Shown: positions 42,940 to 54,497 of the stretch, piece after piece
Position numbering within the stretch: position 1 is the stretch's first letter
How the letters are laid out: each line of letters starts with the position of its first letter
Source of the DNA: an uncultured Massilia sp.
GTDB taxonomy: Bacteria > Pseudomonadota > Gammaproteobacteria > Burkholderiales > Burkholderiaceae_D
Direction of reading: 5' to 3'
Assembly: GCF_913773735.1 (NCBI RefSeq)
Contig: NZ_CAJYEB010000032.1
Coordinates: 97,840 to 161,839, forward strand
DNA: 64,000 nucleotides
Position numbers and translations under genes: made by a program
Notes under the pieces: generated by a model
The model's database searches: none
What the model saw: the letters and a program-made list of their open reading frames with translations, nothing else
Told to the model about the DNA's origin: nothing

Positions 42940-45528
42940 TCAGATTTTCAGCGCATCCAGCAATTCGGTTTCCAGCTGCACCTGCACCCGTTGCTGGGCC
43001 AGCGCGGCGCCGTCGATCAGGAACACGTCTTCCACGCGCTCGCCCAGCGTCATGATCTTGGCGGTGTGCAGGTTGATGCGGTAGCGCGCCAGCACGCTGG
43101 CGATCGCATACAGCAGGCCGTTGCGGTCGTTGGCGGCGATCGACAGCAGCCAGAACTGCCCGCGCTCGTCCGGACGCAGGTCCACCGTCGGCGTGACCGG
43201 GAAGTTGCGCGACATGCGCGACAGGCGCGCGCGCAGCGGCGGGCACAGCGGTTCCTGCCGCGTCAGCACCTCGCACAGTTCGTGCTCGATCAGGTTGATG
43301 ATGTCGCGGTAGTTGCCGGAGAAATTCTCGTCCGTGATCAGGAAGGTGTCGAGCGCGTAGCCGTCGCGGGTGGTGTGGATCTTGGCGTCGAGGATGGAGA
43401 AATTCTTGCGGTCGAAGTAGCTGCAGATGCGCGCGAACAGGTCGGGCTGGTCCTTCACGTAGACCGTCACCTGCAGGCCCTCGCCGATCGGCGCCAGGCG
43501 CGATTTCACCACCGGCTTGTCGCGTCCCAGCTTGTCGTGCAGGCAGCGCGTCTGCCAGGCGATGTCGGACGCGTCGTGGCGCAGGAAATAGGCCATGTCG
43601 AGCTGCTTCCACAGCGCCTCGTGCGCGTGCGGTCCCAGGCCGAACAGGCGCAGCGTGGCCAGCGCCTCCTGCTGGCGCGCGCGCAGCTCGCGGTCGGCCG
43701 ACGGCGGCTCGCCGCCCAGCACGCGCAGCGTGACCTTGTACAGGTCTTCCAGCAGCTTGGCCTTCCAGGCGTTCCACACCTTCGGGCTGGTGCCGCGGAT
43801 GTCGGCCACCGTCAGCAGGTACAGGGCGGTCAGGTGGCGCTCGTCGCGCACCAATTGCGCGAAGGCCTGGACCACGTCCGGATCGGACAGGTCCTGCTTC
43901 TGCGCCACCTGCGACATCGTCAGGTGCTGCTCGACCAGGAACACCACCAGCTCGGTATCCTCCTCGGACAGCGCGTGGTCGCGGCAGAATTCCAGCGCGT
44001 CCGCCTTGCCCAGCTCGGAGTGGTCGCCGCCGCGGCCCTTGGCGATGTCGTGGAACAGCGCGGCCACGTACAGCAGCCAGCGGTCGCGGAAATTGGCGAT
44101 CAGCTGGCTGCAGAACGGGTATTCGTGCGCATGCTCCGTCATCGTGAAGCGCCGCATGTTACGCACCACCATCATGATGTGCTGGTCGACCGTGTAGACG
44201 TGGAACAGGTCGTGCTGCATCTGCCCGATGATGCGGCGGAAGTTCGGCAGGTAGCGGCCCAGGATGCCCATGTCGTTCATGCGGCGCAGCGCGTGCACCA
44301 GGCCCACCGGCGCCTGCAGCACGCGCAGGAACAGCGCGCGGTTGCGCGGCTCGGCGCGGAAGGCGTCGTCGATCAGCGTGCGCGCATGCCACAGCGCGCG
44401 CATGGTGCGCGCCGTCATGCCCTTGATGTCCGGCCGCTCCGTCATCAGCACGAAGATCTCGAGCACGGCCGACGGATGCTGGACGAAGGTGTCGTCGGCG
44501 GCGACGTCGATGAAGCCGCCCACCTCGTTGAAGCGCTGGTTGATCGGCACCGGCTGCGAGGGGGCGGGGAACAGCTGCGCCTCGATGTTCTGCAGCAGGA
44601 TGGTGTTCAGTTGCGTGACCGCCTTGGCGGCCCAGTAGTAGCGCTGCATCAGGAATTCGCTGGCGCGGCGCTCGGGCGTGCCTTCCAGGCCGAAGGTCTC
44701 GGCGATCTGGGTCTGGACGTCGAACACCAGGCGGTCCTCGCGCCGCCTGGTCTGCAGGTGCAGGCGGATGCGGATGTCCTTGAAGGCGCGCTCCTTTTCC
44801 ATCAGCTGGCGCGCTTCCTCGCGCGTGATCAGGCCGCGCATCGCCAGCTGGCCCCAGGAGTTCGCCAGCCTGGCGGCCTTGGCCACCCACAGGATCACCT
44901 GCAGGTCGCGCAGGGCGCCCGGGCTTTCCTTGACGTTCGGCTCGAGCGAGAACGGGGTGAACTCGTACTTGGCGTGGCGCAGGCGCATCTCGGCCGTCTT
45001 GGCGTGAAAGAAGGCCTGCGGGTCCATCGCCGCGTCGTAGCGGCGCTGCAGTTCGTCGAACAGCGGCTCGCTGCCCGTCACCAGGCGCGCTTCCAGCAGG
45101 CTGGTCTGCACCGTGATGTCGGCCTGCGACTCGGTCATGCATTCGTCCACCGTGCGGATGCTGTGGCCGATCTCCAGGCCCAGGTCCCACAGCAGCTGGA
45201 CGAAGTGTTCCAGGCGCGCCTGGGTGATGGCGTCGGCGGGGCTGGCCAGCAGCACCAGCAGGTCGACGTCGGAGAACGGGAACAGCTCGCCGCGCCCGTA
45301 GCCGCCCACGCCCACCAGCGCGGCGTCCTGCGGCAGGCCGGACGCGCGCCAGGCGTCGGCCAGCACGCCGTCGACGCTGTGGCGCAGGCCGCGCAGCAGC
45401 TTTTCCGGCTTGCCGTCGGCGCGGAAGTCGGCGATCACGAGCTGGCGCTCGGCCTTCAGGCGCTGCTTCAGTTGCAGCTGGAATTGCAGTTGCTGTTGCG
45501 GCTGGTCGGCGATGGCGGAGGTCGGCAT
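42940..45528 (-). CDS. glnD: [Protein-PII] uridylyltransferase / uridylyl-removing enzyme
   Basis: LVGVGGYGRGELFPFSDVDLLVLL nucleotidyltransferase, LFHDIAKGRGGDHSELG HD domain, C-terminal ACT-like repeats. Confidence 0.96.
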   Translation of the reverse strand: MPTSAIADQPQQQLQFQLQLKQRLKAERQLVIADFRADGKPEKLLRGLRHSVDGVLADAWRASGLPQDAALVGVGGYGRGELFPFSDVDLLVLLASPADAITQARLEHFVQLLWDLGLEIGHSIRTVDECMTESQADITVQTSLLEARLVTGSEPLFDELQRRYDAAMDPQAFFHAKTAEMRLRHAKYEFTPFSLEPNVKESPGALRDLQVILWVAKAARLANSWGQLAMRGLITREEARQLMEKERAFKDIRIRLHLQTRRREDRLVFDVQTQIAETFGLEGTPERRASEFLMQRYYWAAKAVTQLNTILLQNIEAQLFPAPSQPVPINQRFNEVGGFIDVAADDTFVQHPSAVLEIFVLMTERPDIKGMTARTMRALWHARTLIDDAFRAEPRNRALFLRVLQAPVGLVHALRRMNDMGILGRYLPNFRRIIGQMQHDLFHVYTVDQHIMMVVRNMRRFTMTEHAHEYPFCSQLIANFRDRWLLYVAALFHDIAKGRGGDHSELGKADALEFCRDHALSEEDTELVVFLVEQHLTMSQVAQKQDLSDPDVVQAFAQLVRDERHLTALYLLTVADIRGTSPKVWNAWKAKLLEDLYKVTLRVLGGEPPSADRELRARQQEALATLRLFGLGPHAHEALWKQLDMAYFLRHDASDIAWQTRCLHDKLGRDKPVVKSRLAPIGEGLQVTVYVKDQPDLFARICSYFDRKNFSILDAKIHTTRDGYALDTFLITDENFSGNYRDIINLIEHELCEVLTRQEPLCPPLRARLSRMSRNFPVTPTVDLRPDERGQFWLLSIAANDRNGLLYAIASVLARYRINLHTAKIMTLGERVEDVFLIDGAALAQQRVQVQLETELLDALKI

Positions 45529-45625
45529 GGCGGCGGTTTCCTGCGGAAAGGGCGGGCTGCGGAAAGAACGGGCGGCGGGACGGGGAAGGGCGGGGGCGCC
45601 GGCGCGGGCCGGCGGCCGTGGCGGA

Positions 45626-46450
45626 TCAGGCCGCCACGCTGTCCTTCGGCTGGACGATGGCCGGCGGCGGCGGGGTGCCGGCGGACGTCGTCAGCACCTC
45701 GTAGCCGGTCTCGGTCACCAGGATCATGTGTTCCCACTGCGCCGACAGGCTGCGGTCGCGGGTCTTGATGGTCCAGCCGTCGGGCATCTCGCGGATCTCG
45801 CGGCGGCCGGCGTTGATCATCGGTTCGATGGTGAAGATCATGCCGGGCTGCAGTTCCTCGCCGGTGCCGGGGCGGCCGTAGTGCAGCACCTGCGGCTCTT
45901 CGTGGAACACCTTGCCGATGCCGTGGCCGCAGAATTCGCGCACGACCGAGAAGCCGTTCTTTTCGGCGTGCTGCTGGATCGCGTGGCCGATGTCGCCCAG
46001 GCGCGCGCCCGGCCGGACCTTGCTGATGCCCAGCCACATGCACTCGTAGGTGACCTCGGCCAGGCGGCGCGCCTGCACCGACGGCTCGCCGATCAGGAAC
46101 ATGCGGCTGTTGTCGCCGTGGTAGCCGTCCTTGGTGATGACGGTGATATCGATGTTCACCGAGTCGCCGTTCTTGAGCACCTTGTCGCCCGGGATGCCGT
46201 GGCAGATCACGTCGTTGACGGACGTGCACAGCGAGCCCGGGAAGGGCGGGTAGCCGGGCGGCGCGTAGTTCAGCGTGGCCGGGACCGTGCCCTGGACGTT
46301 GACCATGTACTCGTGGGCCAGGCGGTTGATCTCGCCGGTGGTCACGCCGGCCTTGACGAAGGGCGTGATGTAGTCGAGCACTTCGGCGCCGAGGCGGCCG
46401 GCGATGCGCATGCCTGCGATGTCTTCCGGAGTCTTGATGGAGATGGACAT
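45626..46450 (-). CDS. map: Type I methionine aminopeptidase
   Basis: IKTPEDIAGMRIAGRLGAEVLDYI, GDSVNIDITVITKDGYHGDNSRMF, EFCGHGIGKVFHEEPQ. Confidence 0.97.
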   Translation of the reverse strand: MSISIKTPEDIAGMRIAGRLGAEVLDYITPFVKAGVTTGEINRLAHEYMVNVQGTVPATLNYAPPGYPPFPGSLCTSVNDVICHGIPGDKVLKNGDSVNIDITVITKDGYHGDNSRMFLIGEPSVQARRLAEVTYECMWLGISKVRPGARLGDIGHAIQQHAEKNGFSVVREFCGHGIGKVFHEEPQVLHYGRPGTGEELQPGMIFTIEPMINAGRREIREMPDGWTIKTRDRSLSAQWEHMILVTETGYEVLTTSAGTPPPPAIVQPKDSVAA

Positions 46451-46771
46451 AATGGACTGGTAACCTTCAAAGCGGTGGATTCTTCAATTCCGGCATTATA
46501 AGTGATCCCCGCGGGTCGGTAGGCGATCCCCGCCGCCCGGCGGCGGCAGGCCCCGGCCGGGCCGCCCGCGCGGATCGCGCCCGTGACCGGGCGCCGCCGT
46601 GTGCACGCTTGATATCGCGCACGAATCCCGCTAGAATCTCGGGTTGCTCGTGTTCGTATCGAGCAATGTTGTAAAAAAGCCTTTTTTATCAAATCGCGAA
46701 TGCGGCCGACAAGGGTGCCCGACCATCGGGTGTACCGGCCGTCGTTCAAGAATTCAACCCTGGAGAATCAA

Positions 46772-47518
46772 ATGTCTGTCACTATGCGCGAAATGCTGGA
46801 AGCCGGTGTTCACTTCGGCCACCAGACCCGTTTCTGGAACCCGAAAATGGCCCCGTTCATCTTCGGTCATCGCAACAAGATCCACATCATCAACCTGGAA
46901 AAAACCATGGCGATGTACCAGGATGCGATGAAGACCATCAAGCAGATCGCCGCCAACCGCGGCACCATCCTGATGGTCGGCACCAAGCGCCAGGCCCGCG
47001 ACATCATCGCCGCCGAAGCGCAGCGCGCCGGCGTGCCGTACGTCGACCAGCGCTGGCTGGGCGGCATGCTGACCAACTTCAAGACCATCAAGACCTCGAT
47101 CAAGCGCCTGAAGGACATGGAAGCGCAGATCGAATCGGGCGAGATCGAGAAGCTGTCGAAGAAAGAAGCGCTGATGTTCTCGCGCGAACTGATCAAGCTG
47201 CAGAAGTCGATCGGCGGCATCAAGGACCTGGGCGGCGTGCCGGACGCGATCTTCGTCGTCGACGTCGGCTACCACAAGGGCGCCATCACCGAAGCCGGCA
47301 AGCTGGGCATCCCGGTCATCGGCGTGGTCGACACCAACCACTCGCCGGAAGGCGTGACCCACGTGATCCCGGGTAACGACGACTCGTCGAAGGCCATCAC
47401 CCTGTACGCACGCGGCGTCGCCGATGCGATCCTGGAAGGCCGTGCCAACGCCACCAACGAAGTCGTCGAAATGGTCAAGTCGGCCGACGATTTCGTCGAA
47501 GTCAGCGAGCAGGCTTAA
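46772..47518 (+). CDS. rpsB: 30S ribosomal protein S2
   Basis: [45 protein letters not shown]. Confidence 0.98.
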   Translation: MSVTMREMLEAGVHFGHQTRFWNPKMAPFIFGHRNKIHIINLEKTMAMYQDAMKTIKQIAANRGTILMVGTKRQARDIIAAEAQRAGVPYVDQRWLGGMLTNFKTIKTSIKRLKDMEAQIESGEIEKLSKKEALMFSRELIKLQKSIGGIKDLGGVPDAIFVVDVGYHKGAITEAGKLGIPVIGVVDTNHSPEGVTHVIPGNDDSSKAITLYARGVADAILEGRANATNEVVEMVKSADDFVEVSEQA

Positions 47519-47556
47519 TGCATTGACGGCGGGCGCTCGCCCGCCGGCCGAGGGAA

Positions 47557-47580
47557 GGGGCGCCGGGCGCCCCTTTTTTC
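47557..47580 (+). terminator. Rho-independent terminator/attenuator after rpsB
   Basis: GGGGCGCCGGGCGCCCCTTTTTT. Confidence 0.7.
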
Positions 47581-47658
47581 AAGCGGATTCAGCAGATTTC
47601 CCGCGGACGGCGGCGCTCCCGCCGGCCCACTCTCAGATCACATATTAGGAGAACACAA

Positions 47659-48567
47659 ATGGCAGCGATTACTGCAGCGATGGTTGGCGAACTGCGCGCC
47701 AAGACCGATGCCCCGATGATGGAGTGCAAGAAGGCACTGAACGAAGCCGAAGGCGACATGGCACGTGCCGAAGAGATCCTGCGCGTCAAGCTGGGCGGCA
47801 AGGCATCGAAGGCCTCGTCGCGCGTCACCGCCGAAGGCGTGGTGTCGGCTTACATCAACGGCAACATCGGCGCGCTGGTCGAAATCAATAGCGAAACCGA
47901 CTTCGTCGCCAAGAACGACGACTTCCTGGCCATGGCCAACCTGGCCGCCAAGCTGGTCGCCGAGCAGAACCCGGCCGACGTCGCCGCCCTGGCCGCCCTG
48001 CCGGTCGACGGCAAGACCTTCGACGACATCCGCACCGGCCTGATCGGCAAGATCGGCGAGAACATGACCGTGCGCCGCTTCCAGCGCTTCGAAACCACCG
48101 GCAAGCTGGCATCGTACCTGCACGGCGCCCGCATCGGCGTGATCGTCGAGTACGAAGGCGCGGACGAGCAGGTCGGCAAGGACGTCGCGATGCACATCGC
48201 CGCGATGAAGCCGGTTGCCCTGTCGTCGGAACAAGTTCCGGCCGAACTGATCGAGAAAGAGCGTTCGGTCGCCCAGCTGAAGGCCCAGGAAGACGCCGAC
48301 AAGGCCGTCGCCGAAGGCAAGCAGCCGCAATCGGCCGAGATCGTCGCCAAGCGTATCGACGGTTCGGTGCAGAAGTACCTGAAGGAAGTCTCGCTGTTCA
48401 ACCAGGCGTTCGTCAAGAACGACAAGCAGAGCATCGAGCAGATGCTGAAGGCCGCCAATGCCACCGTGAAATCGTTCACGATGTACGTCGTCGGCGAAGG
48501 CATCGAGAAGAAGGTCGACGACTTCGCAGCCGAAGTCGCAGCACAGATGGCTGCTGCCAAGCAGTAA
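47659..48567 (+). CDS. tsf: Elongation factor Ts
   Basis: [44 protein letters not shown]. Confidence 0.98.
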   Translation: MAAITAAMVGELRAKTDAPMMECKKALNEAEGDMARAEEILRVKLGGKASKASSRVTAEGVVSAYINGNIGALVEINSETDFVAKNDDFLAMANLAAKLVAEQNPADVAALAALPVDGKTFDDIRTGLIGKIGENMTVRRFQRFETTGKLASYLHGARIGVIVEYEGADEQVGKDVAMHIAAMKPVALSSEQVPAELIEKERSVAQLKAQEDADKAVAEGKQPQSAEIVAKRIDGSVQKYLKEVSLFNQAFVKNDKQSIEQMLKAANATVKSFTMYVVGEGIEKKVDDFAAEVAAQMAAAKQ

Positions 48568-48574
48568 TCAGAAA

Positions 48575-48597
48575 GACGGGCCGCAAGGCCCGTTTTT
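48575..48597 (+). terminator. Rho-independent terminator after tsf
   Basis: ACGGGCC-GCAA-GGCCCGTTTTT. Confidence 0.8.
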
Positions 48598-48664
48598 ACA
48601 ACGGGGATACCTCCCGCGGGCGCGCACCCGGTGCGCGCCGAAACGTTACAGAACGTAAGCGTTC

Positions 48665-48689
48665 GGTGCGCACGGGGTGCGCACCCTAC
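48665..48689. repeat. Palindromic repeat GGTGCGCAC-GGG-GTGCGCACCCTAC
   Basis: Same architecture as 551-579 in the tsf-pyrH gap. Confidence 0.65.
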
Positions 48690-48776
48690 AATAGGCGTGC
48701 TGGACGCGGCGCCCGGGAGCGTTCCCCGGGCGGCCGGAACCGGATTCGAAACACATTCACATTAGGAGCCCCATTC

Positions 48777-49493
48777 ATGACAAAACCAGCCTACCAACGA
48801 GTCCTCCTCAAACTGTCTGGCGAAGCGCTGATGGGTGACGACCAGTTCGGCATCAACCGCGCCACCATCGAGCGCATGGTCGCGGACGTGGCGGAGGTGT
48901 CGAAGCTGGGTGTGGAGCTGGCGGTCGTGATCGGCGGCGGCAACATCTTCCGCGGCGTCGCCCCGGGCGCGCAGGGCATGGACCGCGCGACGGCGGACTA
49001 CATGGGCATGCTGGCCACGGTCATGAACGCGCTGGCGCTGGCCGACGCGATGCGCCAGCAGGGCATCACCGCCCGCGTGATGTCGGCGATCGGCATCGAG
49101 CAGGTCGTCGAACCCTATGTGCGTCCGAAGGCGCTGCAGTACCTGGAAGAGGGCAAGGTCGTCGTGTTCGCCGCCGGCACCGGCAACCCCTTCTTCACCA
49201 CCGATACCGCCGCCGCGCTGCGCGGTTCGGAAATCTCGGCCGAGATCGTCCTGAAGGCCACCAAGGTCGACGGCGTCTACACCGCCGACCCGAAGAAGGA
49301 TCCGCACGCGACCCGCTACGAATCGATCTCGTTCGACGAGGCGATCGCCAAGCACCTGCAGGTGATGGACGCCACCGCGTTCGCCCTGTGCCGGGACCAG
49401 AAGCTGCCGATCAAGGTGTTCTCCATCGTCAAGCCGGGCGCGCTCAAGCGCGTGATCATGGGCGAAGACGAGGGTACACTGGTACACGTTTAA
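48777..49493 (+). CDS. pyrH: Uridylate kinase
   Basis: [26 protein letters not shown]...[11 protein letters not shown]. Confidence 0.97.
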   Translation: MTKPAYQRVLLKLSGEALMGDDQFGINRATIERMVADVAEVSKLGVELAVVIGGGNIFRGVAPGAQGMDRATADYMGMLATVMNALALADAMRQQGITARVMSAIGIEQVVEPYVRPKALQYLEEGKVVVFAAGTGNPFFTTDTAAALRGSEISAEIVLKATKVDGVYTADPKKDPHATRYESISFDEAIAKHLQVMDATAFALCRDQKLPIKVFSIVKPGALKRVIMGEDEGTLVHV

Positions 49494-49519
49494 TATCATT
49501 TGAAACACAGGAGAGCAGC

Positions 49520-50080
49520 ATGTCTGTAGCTGACGTCAAGAAAAATGCCCAGGACAAGATGGCGAAGTCCATCGAGACCCTGCGCGCCAACCTGGCCAAG
49601 GTCCGCACCGGCCGCGCCCACGTTGGCATCCTCGATTCCGTGATGGTGGAATACTACGGTTCGCCGACCCAGCTGTCGCAGGTCGCCAACCTGACCCTGA
49701 TCGACGCCCGCACGATCGGTGTCCAGCCCTACGAGAAGAAGATGCTGAACACCATCGAGAAGGCGATCCGCGATGCCGACCTGGGCCTGAACCCGTCCTC
49801 GTTCGGCGAGATGATCCGCGTGCCGACCCCGCCGCTGACCGAAGAGCGCCGCAAGGAAATGGTCAAGCTGTGCAAGTCGGAAGCCGAGGACGCCAAGATC
49901 GCCGTGCGCAACGTGCGCCGCGACGGCAACGAGCAGCTCAAGAAGCTCGTCAAGGACAAGGCCATCTCGGAAGACGACGAGCGCCGCGCCGTCGACGACA
50001 TCCAGAAGATGACCGACAAGGCCGTCGTCGACATCGACAAGCTGGTCGCCGAGAAAGAGAAGGAAGTGATGACGGTGTGA
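49520..50080 (+). CDS. frr: Ribosome recycling factor
   Basis: [48 protein letters not shown]. Confidence 0.98.
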   Translation: MSVADVKKNAQDKMAKSIETLRANLAKVRTGRAHVGILDSVMVEYYGSPTQLSQVANLTLIDARTIGVQPYEKKMLNTIEKAIRDADLGLNPSSFGEMIRVPTPPLTEERRKEMVKLCKSEAEDAKIAVRNVRRDGNEQLKKLVKDKAISEDDERRAVDDIQKMTDKAVVDIDKLVAEKEKEVMTV

Positions 50081-50119
50081 CGCGACATGCCCGGTTCCGC
50101 CGGGAAGCGTCATGGAAGG

Positions 50120-50156
50120 GCGGACCGGCCTCGGCCGGTCCGCTCCCGTTGTTTTT
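50120..50156 (+). terminator. Putative terminator/attenuator after frr
   Basis: GCGGACCGGCC-TC-GGCCGGTCCGC then CCCGTTGTTTTT. Confidence 0.5.
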
Positions 50157-50225
50157 GCGGTAAGCTGTCGCCGCACCCGCGTCGCCGATCCGGAATCCCC
50201 CGGTCGGCCGCTTCTGGCCAGATTT

Positions 50226-50978
50226 ATGATTTTCAAAAGTTCGACCACCGCCGTGCCCGACACCCCCGTCGTGCCGCGCCACATCGCCATCATCATGGAC
50301 GGCAACGGCCGCTGGGCCACCAAGCGCCTGCTGCCCCGCGTCGCCGGCCACGTCAAGGGCGTGGACGCCGTGCGCAAGATCGTCGAAGCCTGCGTGGAGC
50401 GCGGCGTCGCGTACCTGACGCTGTTCGCCTTTTCGTCGGAAAACTGGCGCCGTCCCGCCGACGAAGTGTCCTACCTGATGGGCCTGTTCGTGACCGCGCT
50501 CGAGCGCGAAGTCGCGAAGATGCACGCAAATAACATCCGCCTGAAAGTGGTGGGCGACCTGAGCCGTTTCGACCCGAAGCTGCAGGACATGATCGCCGCC
50601 GCCGAACGCCGCACCGCCGGCAATACCCGCCTGACCGTCACCGTGTGCGCCAACTATGGCGGCCGCTGGGATATCATGCAGGCGACCGGGAAGATGGTCG
50701 CCGCCAATCCGGGGACGACCGACTTCACCGAGGAGATGCTGGCGCCGCACCTGGCGATGGCCTACGCGCCGGAGCCGGACCTGTTCATCCGTACCGGCGG
50801 CGAGGAACGCATCTCGAATTTCCTGCTGTGGCAGCTCGCGTATTCCGAGCTGTACTTCACCGACACCTTCTGGCCGGACTTTTCGCCCGCCTCGCTCGAC
50901 ACGGCGATCGCGTCCTACCAGAGCCGGGAACGCCGCTTCGGCCGCACCGGCGAGCAGATCGCAGATAAGGCCAAGTAA
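50226..50978 (+). CDS. uppS: Undecaprenyl diphosphate synthase
   Basis: [19 protein letters not shown]...[14 protein letters not shown]...[27 protein letters not shown]. Confidence 0.97.
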   Translation: MIFKSSTTAVPDTPVVPRHIAIIMDGNGRWATKRLLPRVAGHVKGVDAVRKIVEACVERGVAYLTLFAFSSENWRRPADEVSYLMGLFVTALEREVAKMHANNIRLKVVGDLSRFDPKLQDMIAAAERRTAGNTRLTVTVCANYGGRWDIMQATGKMVAANPGTTDFTEEMLAPHLAMAYAPEPDLFIRTGGEERISNFLLWQLAYSELYFTDTFWPDFSPASLDTAIASYQSRERRFGRTGEQIADKAK

Positions 50979-50984
50979 ACAACG

Positions 50985-51812
50985 ATGCTCAAGACCCGCG
51001 TCATCACCGCCGTCGTGCTGCTGGCAGTCCTGCTGCCCATCCTTTATTTCAACAACTTCACGGCGTTCGCGGTGGTGGCCACGGTCTTCTTCGGCGCCGC
51101 CATCTGGGAATGCTTCCGCCTGTTCAATCCAGGCACCCAGAACGCCCACATCATCGCGCTGCTGTGGACGGCGGCCTTCGCCGTCGCCCTGTTCACCGAC
51201 CGCATCAATACGTCGTTCTGGGCCGCGCTCAGCCTGGCCCTGTGGATCGCCCGCTTCGCGCCCTCGCTCAAGACCGGGCTGCCGCCGCTGGGCACGCCCA
51301 CGAATACGCTGCTGAGCCTGGTCTACGGCTTCGCCGTGGTCGGCTGCTTCGCCGCCATCGTCGAACTGTATTCCTATTCGCCGCTGTTCCTGCTGTCGGT
51401 GCTGGCGATCGTCTGGGTGGCCGACATCGGCGCCTATTTCGCCGGCAAGGCCTTCGGCAAGCGCAAGCTCGCACCGTCCATTTCGCCGGGTAAATCCTGG
51501 GAAGGCGCGATCGGCGGCGGCATCGCCGTGCTGGTGCTGGGCGCCCTGAGCGTCGCGTTCGGCGGCCCGGCGCTGGCGAACACCTTCGCGGTGCGCGTCC
51601 AGCACAGCTACGGCTGGGGCGTGCTGCTGCTCGTGCTCGCCGTCATGGTCGCCGCCAGCATCGTCGGCGACCTGTTCGAATCCCAGCTCAAGCGCCGCGC
51701 CGGCATGAAGGACAGCAGCAACCTGCTGCCCGGCCATGGCGGCGTGCTCGACCGGATCGATGCCCTGATCCCGGTACTTCCGCTGGCCGCCCTGATCGGC
51801 TCGCGGCTCTAA
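50985..51812 (+). CDS. cdsA: Phosphatidate cytidylyltransferase
   Basis: Multi-[38 protein letters not shown]-terminal [20 protein letters not shown]. Confidence 0.96.
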   Translation: MLKTRVITAVVLLAVLLPILYFNNFTAFAVVATVFFGAAIWECFRLFNPGTQNAHIIALLWTAAFAVALFTDRINTSFWAALSLALWIARFAPSLKTGLPPLGTPTNTLLSLVYGFAVVGCFAAIVELYSYSPLFLLSVLAIVWVADIGAYFAGKAFGKRKLAPSISPGKSWEGAIGGGIAVLVLGALSVAFGGPALANTFAVRVQHSYGWGVLLLVLAVMVAASIVGDLFESQLKRRAGMKDSSNLLPGHGGVLDRIDALIPVLPLAALIGSRL

Positions 51813-51879
51813 GCGTCCCCCGGGCATGGCCGCGCCCGCGTCCGCCGTGCCCGGCCATCCAGAAACAGAGGAACGTTTC

Positions 51880-53058
51880 ATGCAACGCATCACCATCCTG
51901 GGCGCCACCGGTTCGATCGGCGCCTCGACCCTCGACGTGCTCGCGCGTCACCCCGACAAATACCGCGTCCACGCCCTCAGCGCCCACGCGCGCGTCGAGG
52001 AACTGGCCGCGCAATGCCGCCAGTTCCGCCCGCAGCGCGCCGTCGTCGGCACGGCGGAAGCGGCCGCGCGCCTGCGCGGCCTGCTGGCCGGCCTGCCGGT
52101 CGACGTCGACCATGGCGAGGCGGCCCTGTGCGACATCGCGTCCAGCGCCGAGACCGACACCGTGATGGCGGCGATCGTCGGCGCCGCCGGCCTGGCCCCG
52201 ACGCTGGCCGCCGCCCGCGCCGGCAAGAAAGTGCTGCTGGCGAACAAGGAAGCGCTGGTGATGTCCGGCCAGCTGTTCATGGACGCCGTGCGCGAGCACA
52301 AGGCCACGCTGCTGCCGATCGACAGCGAGCACAACGCCATCTTCCAGTCGCTGCCGGCGCACTACGCGCGCGACCCGGACGCCGCCGGCGTGGCGAAGAT
52401 CCTGCTGACGGCGTCCGGCGGCCCGTTCCTGCACCGCGCCGTCGATACCCTGGGCGACGTGACGCCGGAGGAAGCCTGCAAGCATCCGAACTGGTCGATG
52501 GGCCGCAAGATCTCGGTCGACTCCGCCACGATGATGAACAAGGGCCTGGAAGTGATCGAGGCCCACTGGCTGTTCGGCGCGCCGCCCGAGCGCATCGAGG
52601 TGCTGATCCATCCGCAGAGCGTGATCCATTCGATGGTGTCGTACACCGACGGTTCCGTGCTGGCCCAGCTCGGCAATCCCGACATGCGCACGCCGATCGC
52701 GCACGCGCTGGCCTACCCGCAGCGCATCGCGTCCGGCGTCGCCCAGCTCGACCTGACGCAATGGGCGGCGCTGCAGTTCCAGCATCCCGACTTCGACCGC
52801 TTCCCCTGCCTGGCGCTGGCCTTCGACGCGCTGCGCGCGGGCGGCACCGCGCCGGCGCTGCTGAACGCGGCGAACGAAGTCGCGGTCCAAGCTTTCCTCG
52901 ACCGCCGCATCGGCTTTCGCGACATCGACCGCGTCGTGCGCCGGGTGATGGACGAGAATCCCTGCGGCGCGGCGTCCGGCATCGACGCCGTGCTGGCCCA
53001 GGACGCGTGCGCCCGCGACGCGGCGGGGCGCATCGTGAGCGGGTTGCAGGGAGCCTGA
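51880..53058 (+). CDS. dxr: 1-deoxy-D-xylulose 5-phosphate reductoisomerase
   Basis: [28 protein letters not shown]...[11 protein letters not shown]...[14 protein letters not shown]. Confidence 0.97.
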   Translation: MQRITILGATGSIGASTLDVLARHPDKYRVHALSAHARVEELAAQCRQFRPQRAVVGTAEAAARLRGLLAGLPVDVDHGEAALCDIASSAETDTVMAAIVGAAGLAPTLAAARAGKKVLLANKEALVMSGQLFMDAVREHKATLLPIDSEHNAIFQSLPAHYARDPDAAGVAKILLTASGGPFLHRAVDTLGDVTPEEACKHPNWSMGRKISVDSATMMNKGLEVIEAHWLFGAPPERIEVLIHPQSVIHSMVSYTDGSVLAQLGNPDMRTPIAHALAYPQRIASGVAQLDLTQWAALQFQHPDFDRFPCLALAFDALRAGGTAPALLNAANEVAVQAFLDRRIGFRDIDRVVRRVMDENPCGAASGIDAVLAQDACARDAAGRIVSGLQGA

Positions 53059-53059
53059 C

Positions 53060-54400
53060 ATGACATTCCTGACGACCGTGCTGGCCTTCGTGCTGGCGCT
53101 CGGCCCGTTGATCGTGTTCCACGAACTGGGCCACTACTGGGTGGCGCGCCTGTGCGGCGTGAAGGTGCTGCGCTTCTCCGTCGGCATGGGCCGCGTGGTG
53201 TGGTCGCGCCGCTTCGGTCCCGACCAGACCGAGTGGGCGATCTCGGCGCTGCCGCTGGGCGGCTACGTCAAGATGCTCGATGCGCGCGACCCGAGCACCG
53301 CGCCCACCGACGACAAGGACCTGGCGCGCGAATTCACCCGCCAGAGCGTGTGGAAGCGCATCGCCATCGTCGCCGCGGGTCCGCTCGCCAACTTCCTCCT
53401 GGCCATCGTCGTCACGGCGCTGGTCTACATGGGCGGCAAGGACGAACCGGGCACGCGCCTGCGCGGCATGGCCGAGACGTCGGTCGTCTACCAGGCCGGC
53501 GTGCGCGGCGGCGATGCCGTCACCGCGGTGAACGGCCGCCCGGTGCAGGCCTGGACCGAGCTGCGCTGGGAAATCGTGCGCGCCGCCCTCGACAAGCGCG
53601 GCGCCGAACTGGCGCTGCGCGCGGCGGACGGCTCGACCTACCGCGCCGTGCTCCCGCAGGACAAGGTGGCGGCGCTGGACGTCGACGGCGACGTGATGGG
53701 CGCGCTGGGCATGCAGATGTGGCGCCCGCGGCCGACCGTCGACAAGGTGCTGGCGGACGGCGCGGCCGCGCGCGCGGGCCTGCAGGCCGGCGACCTGGTG
53801 ACGGGCATCGACGGCAAGCCGGTCGCCGACGGCGTCGCCTTCATCGAGGCGGTGCGCGGCGCGGCCGGGCGCACGCTGCAGCTGCAGGTGGAACGCGCGG
53901 GCGCGCCGCTGGCGCTGGCGCTGACGCCCGAGCGCGATCCCGCGTCGGGACGCGGCGTCGTCAAGCTGATGGTGGCGCAGATGCCCGAGATGGTGACCGT
54001 GCAGACCGGCCCGCTCGAGGCGCTGGGCCGCGGCGCCCAGCGCACCTGGGAGACCGCCACGATGACGCTCAAGATGATCGGCAAGATGATCGTGGGCGAG
54101 GTCTCGCTGAAGAACGTGACCGGGCCGATCACCATCGCGGACGTGGCCGGGCAGACCGCCAGGGCGGGCGCGCAGCCCTTCCTGGAGTTCATCGCCTTCA
54201 TCAGTATCAGCCTGGGTGTAATGAATCTGTTACCAATTCCCGTTCTGGATGGTGGCCATTTGCTGTATTATTCGCTGGAAGTTTTGACCGGGCGCCCCGT
54301 GTCAGCGCGGATCGGCGAGATCGCGCAGCGCGCCGGGGTAGGCCTGCTGTTCATGCTGATGGCGCTCGCCGTCTTCAACGACCTGGTGCGGCTGCTTTGA
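53060..54400 (+). CDS. rseP: RIP metalloprotease RseP
   Basis: VFHELGHYWVARLCGVKV (HExxH), tandem PDZ, LLPIPVLDGGHLLYYSLE. Confidence 0.96.
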   Translation: MTFLTTVLAFVLALGPLIVFHELGHYWVARLCGVKVLRFSVGMGRVVWSRRFGPDQTEWAISALPLGGYVKMLDARDPSTAPTDDKDLAREFTRQSVWKRIAIVAAGPLANFLLAIVVTALVYMGGKDEPGTRLRGMAETSVVYQAGVRGGDAVTAVNGRPVQAWTELRWEIVRAALDKRGAELALRAADGSTYRAVLPQDKVAALDVDGDVMGALGMQMWRPRPTVDKVLADGAAARAGLQAGDLVTGIDGKPVADGVAFIEAVRGAAGRTLQLQVERAGAPLALALTPERDPASGRGVVKLMVAQMPEMVTVQTGPLEALGRGAQRTWETATMTLKMIGKMIVGEVSLKNVTGPITIADVAGQTARAGAQPFLEFIAFISISLGVMNLLPIPVLDGGHLLYYSLEVLTGRPVSARIGEIAQRAGVGLLFMLMALAVFNDLVRLL

Positions 54401-54497
54401 ACGAGGACTTCGGCCACGGAGTCCCCGTCACGGCGGCATAAGCGCGGGCGAAGAACACGAAACGTTGTCCAATGACTGACCGAATTTGAAACAACCG

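Noticed and set aside
46600-46771. Possible rpsB leader autoregulatory RNA
   Set aside because: Leader is present but I could not identify a specific conserved structure by eye; would need a covariance search.
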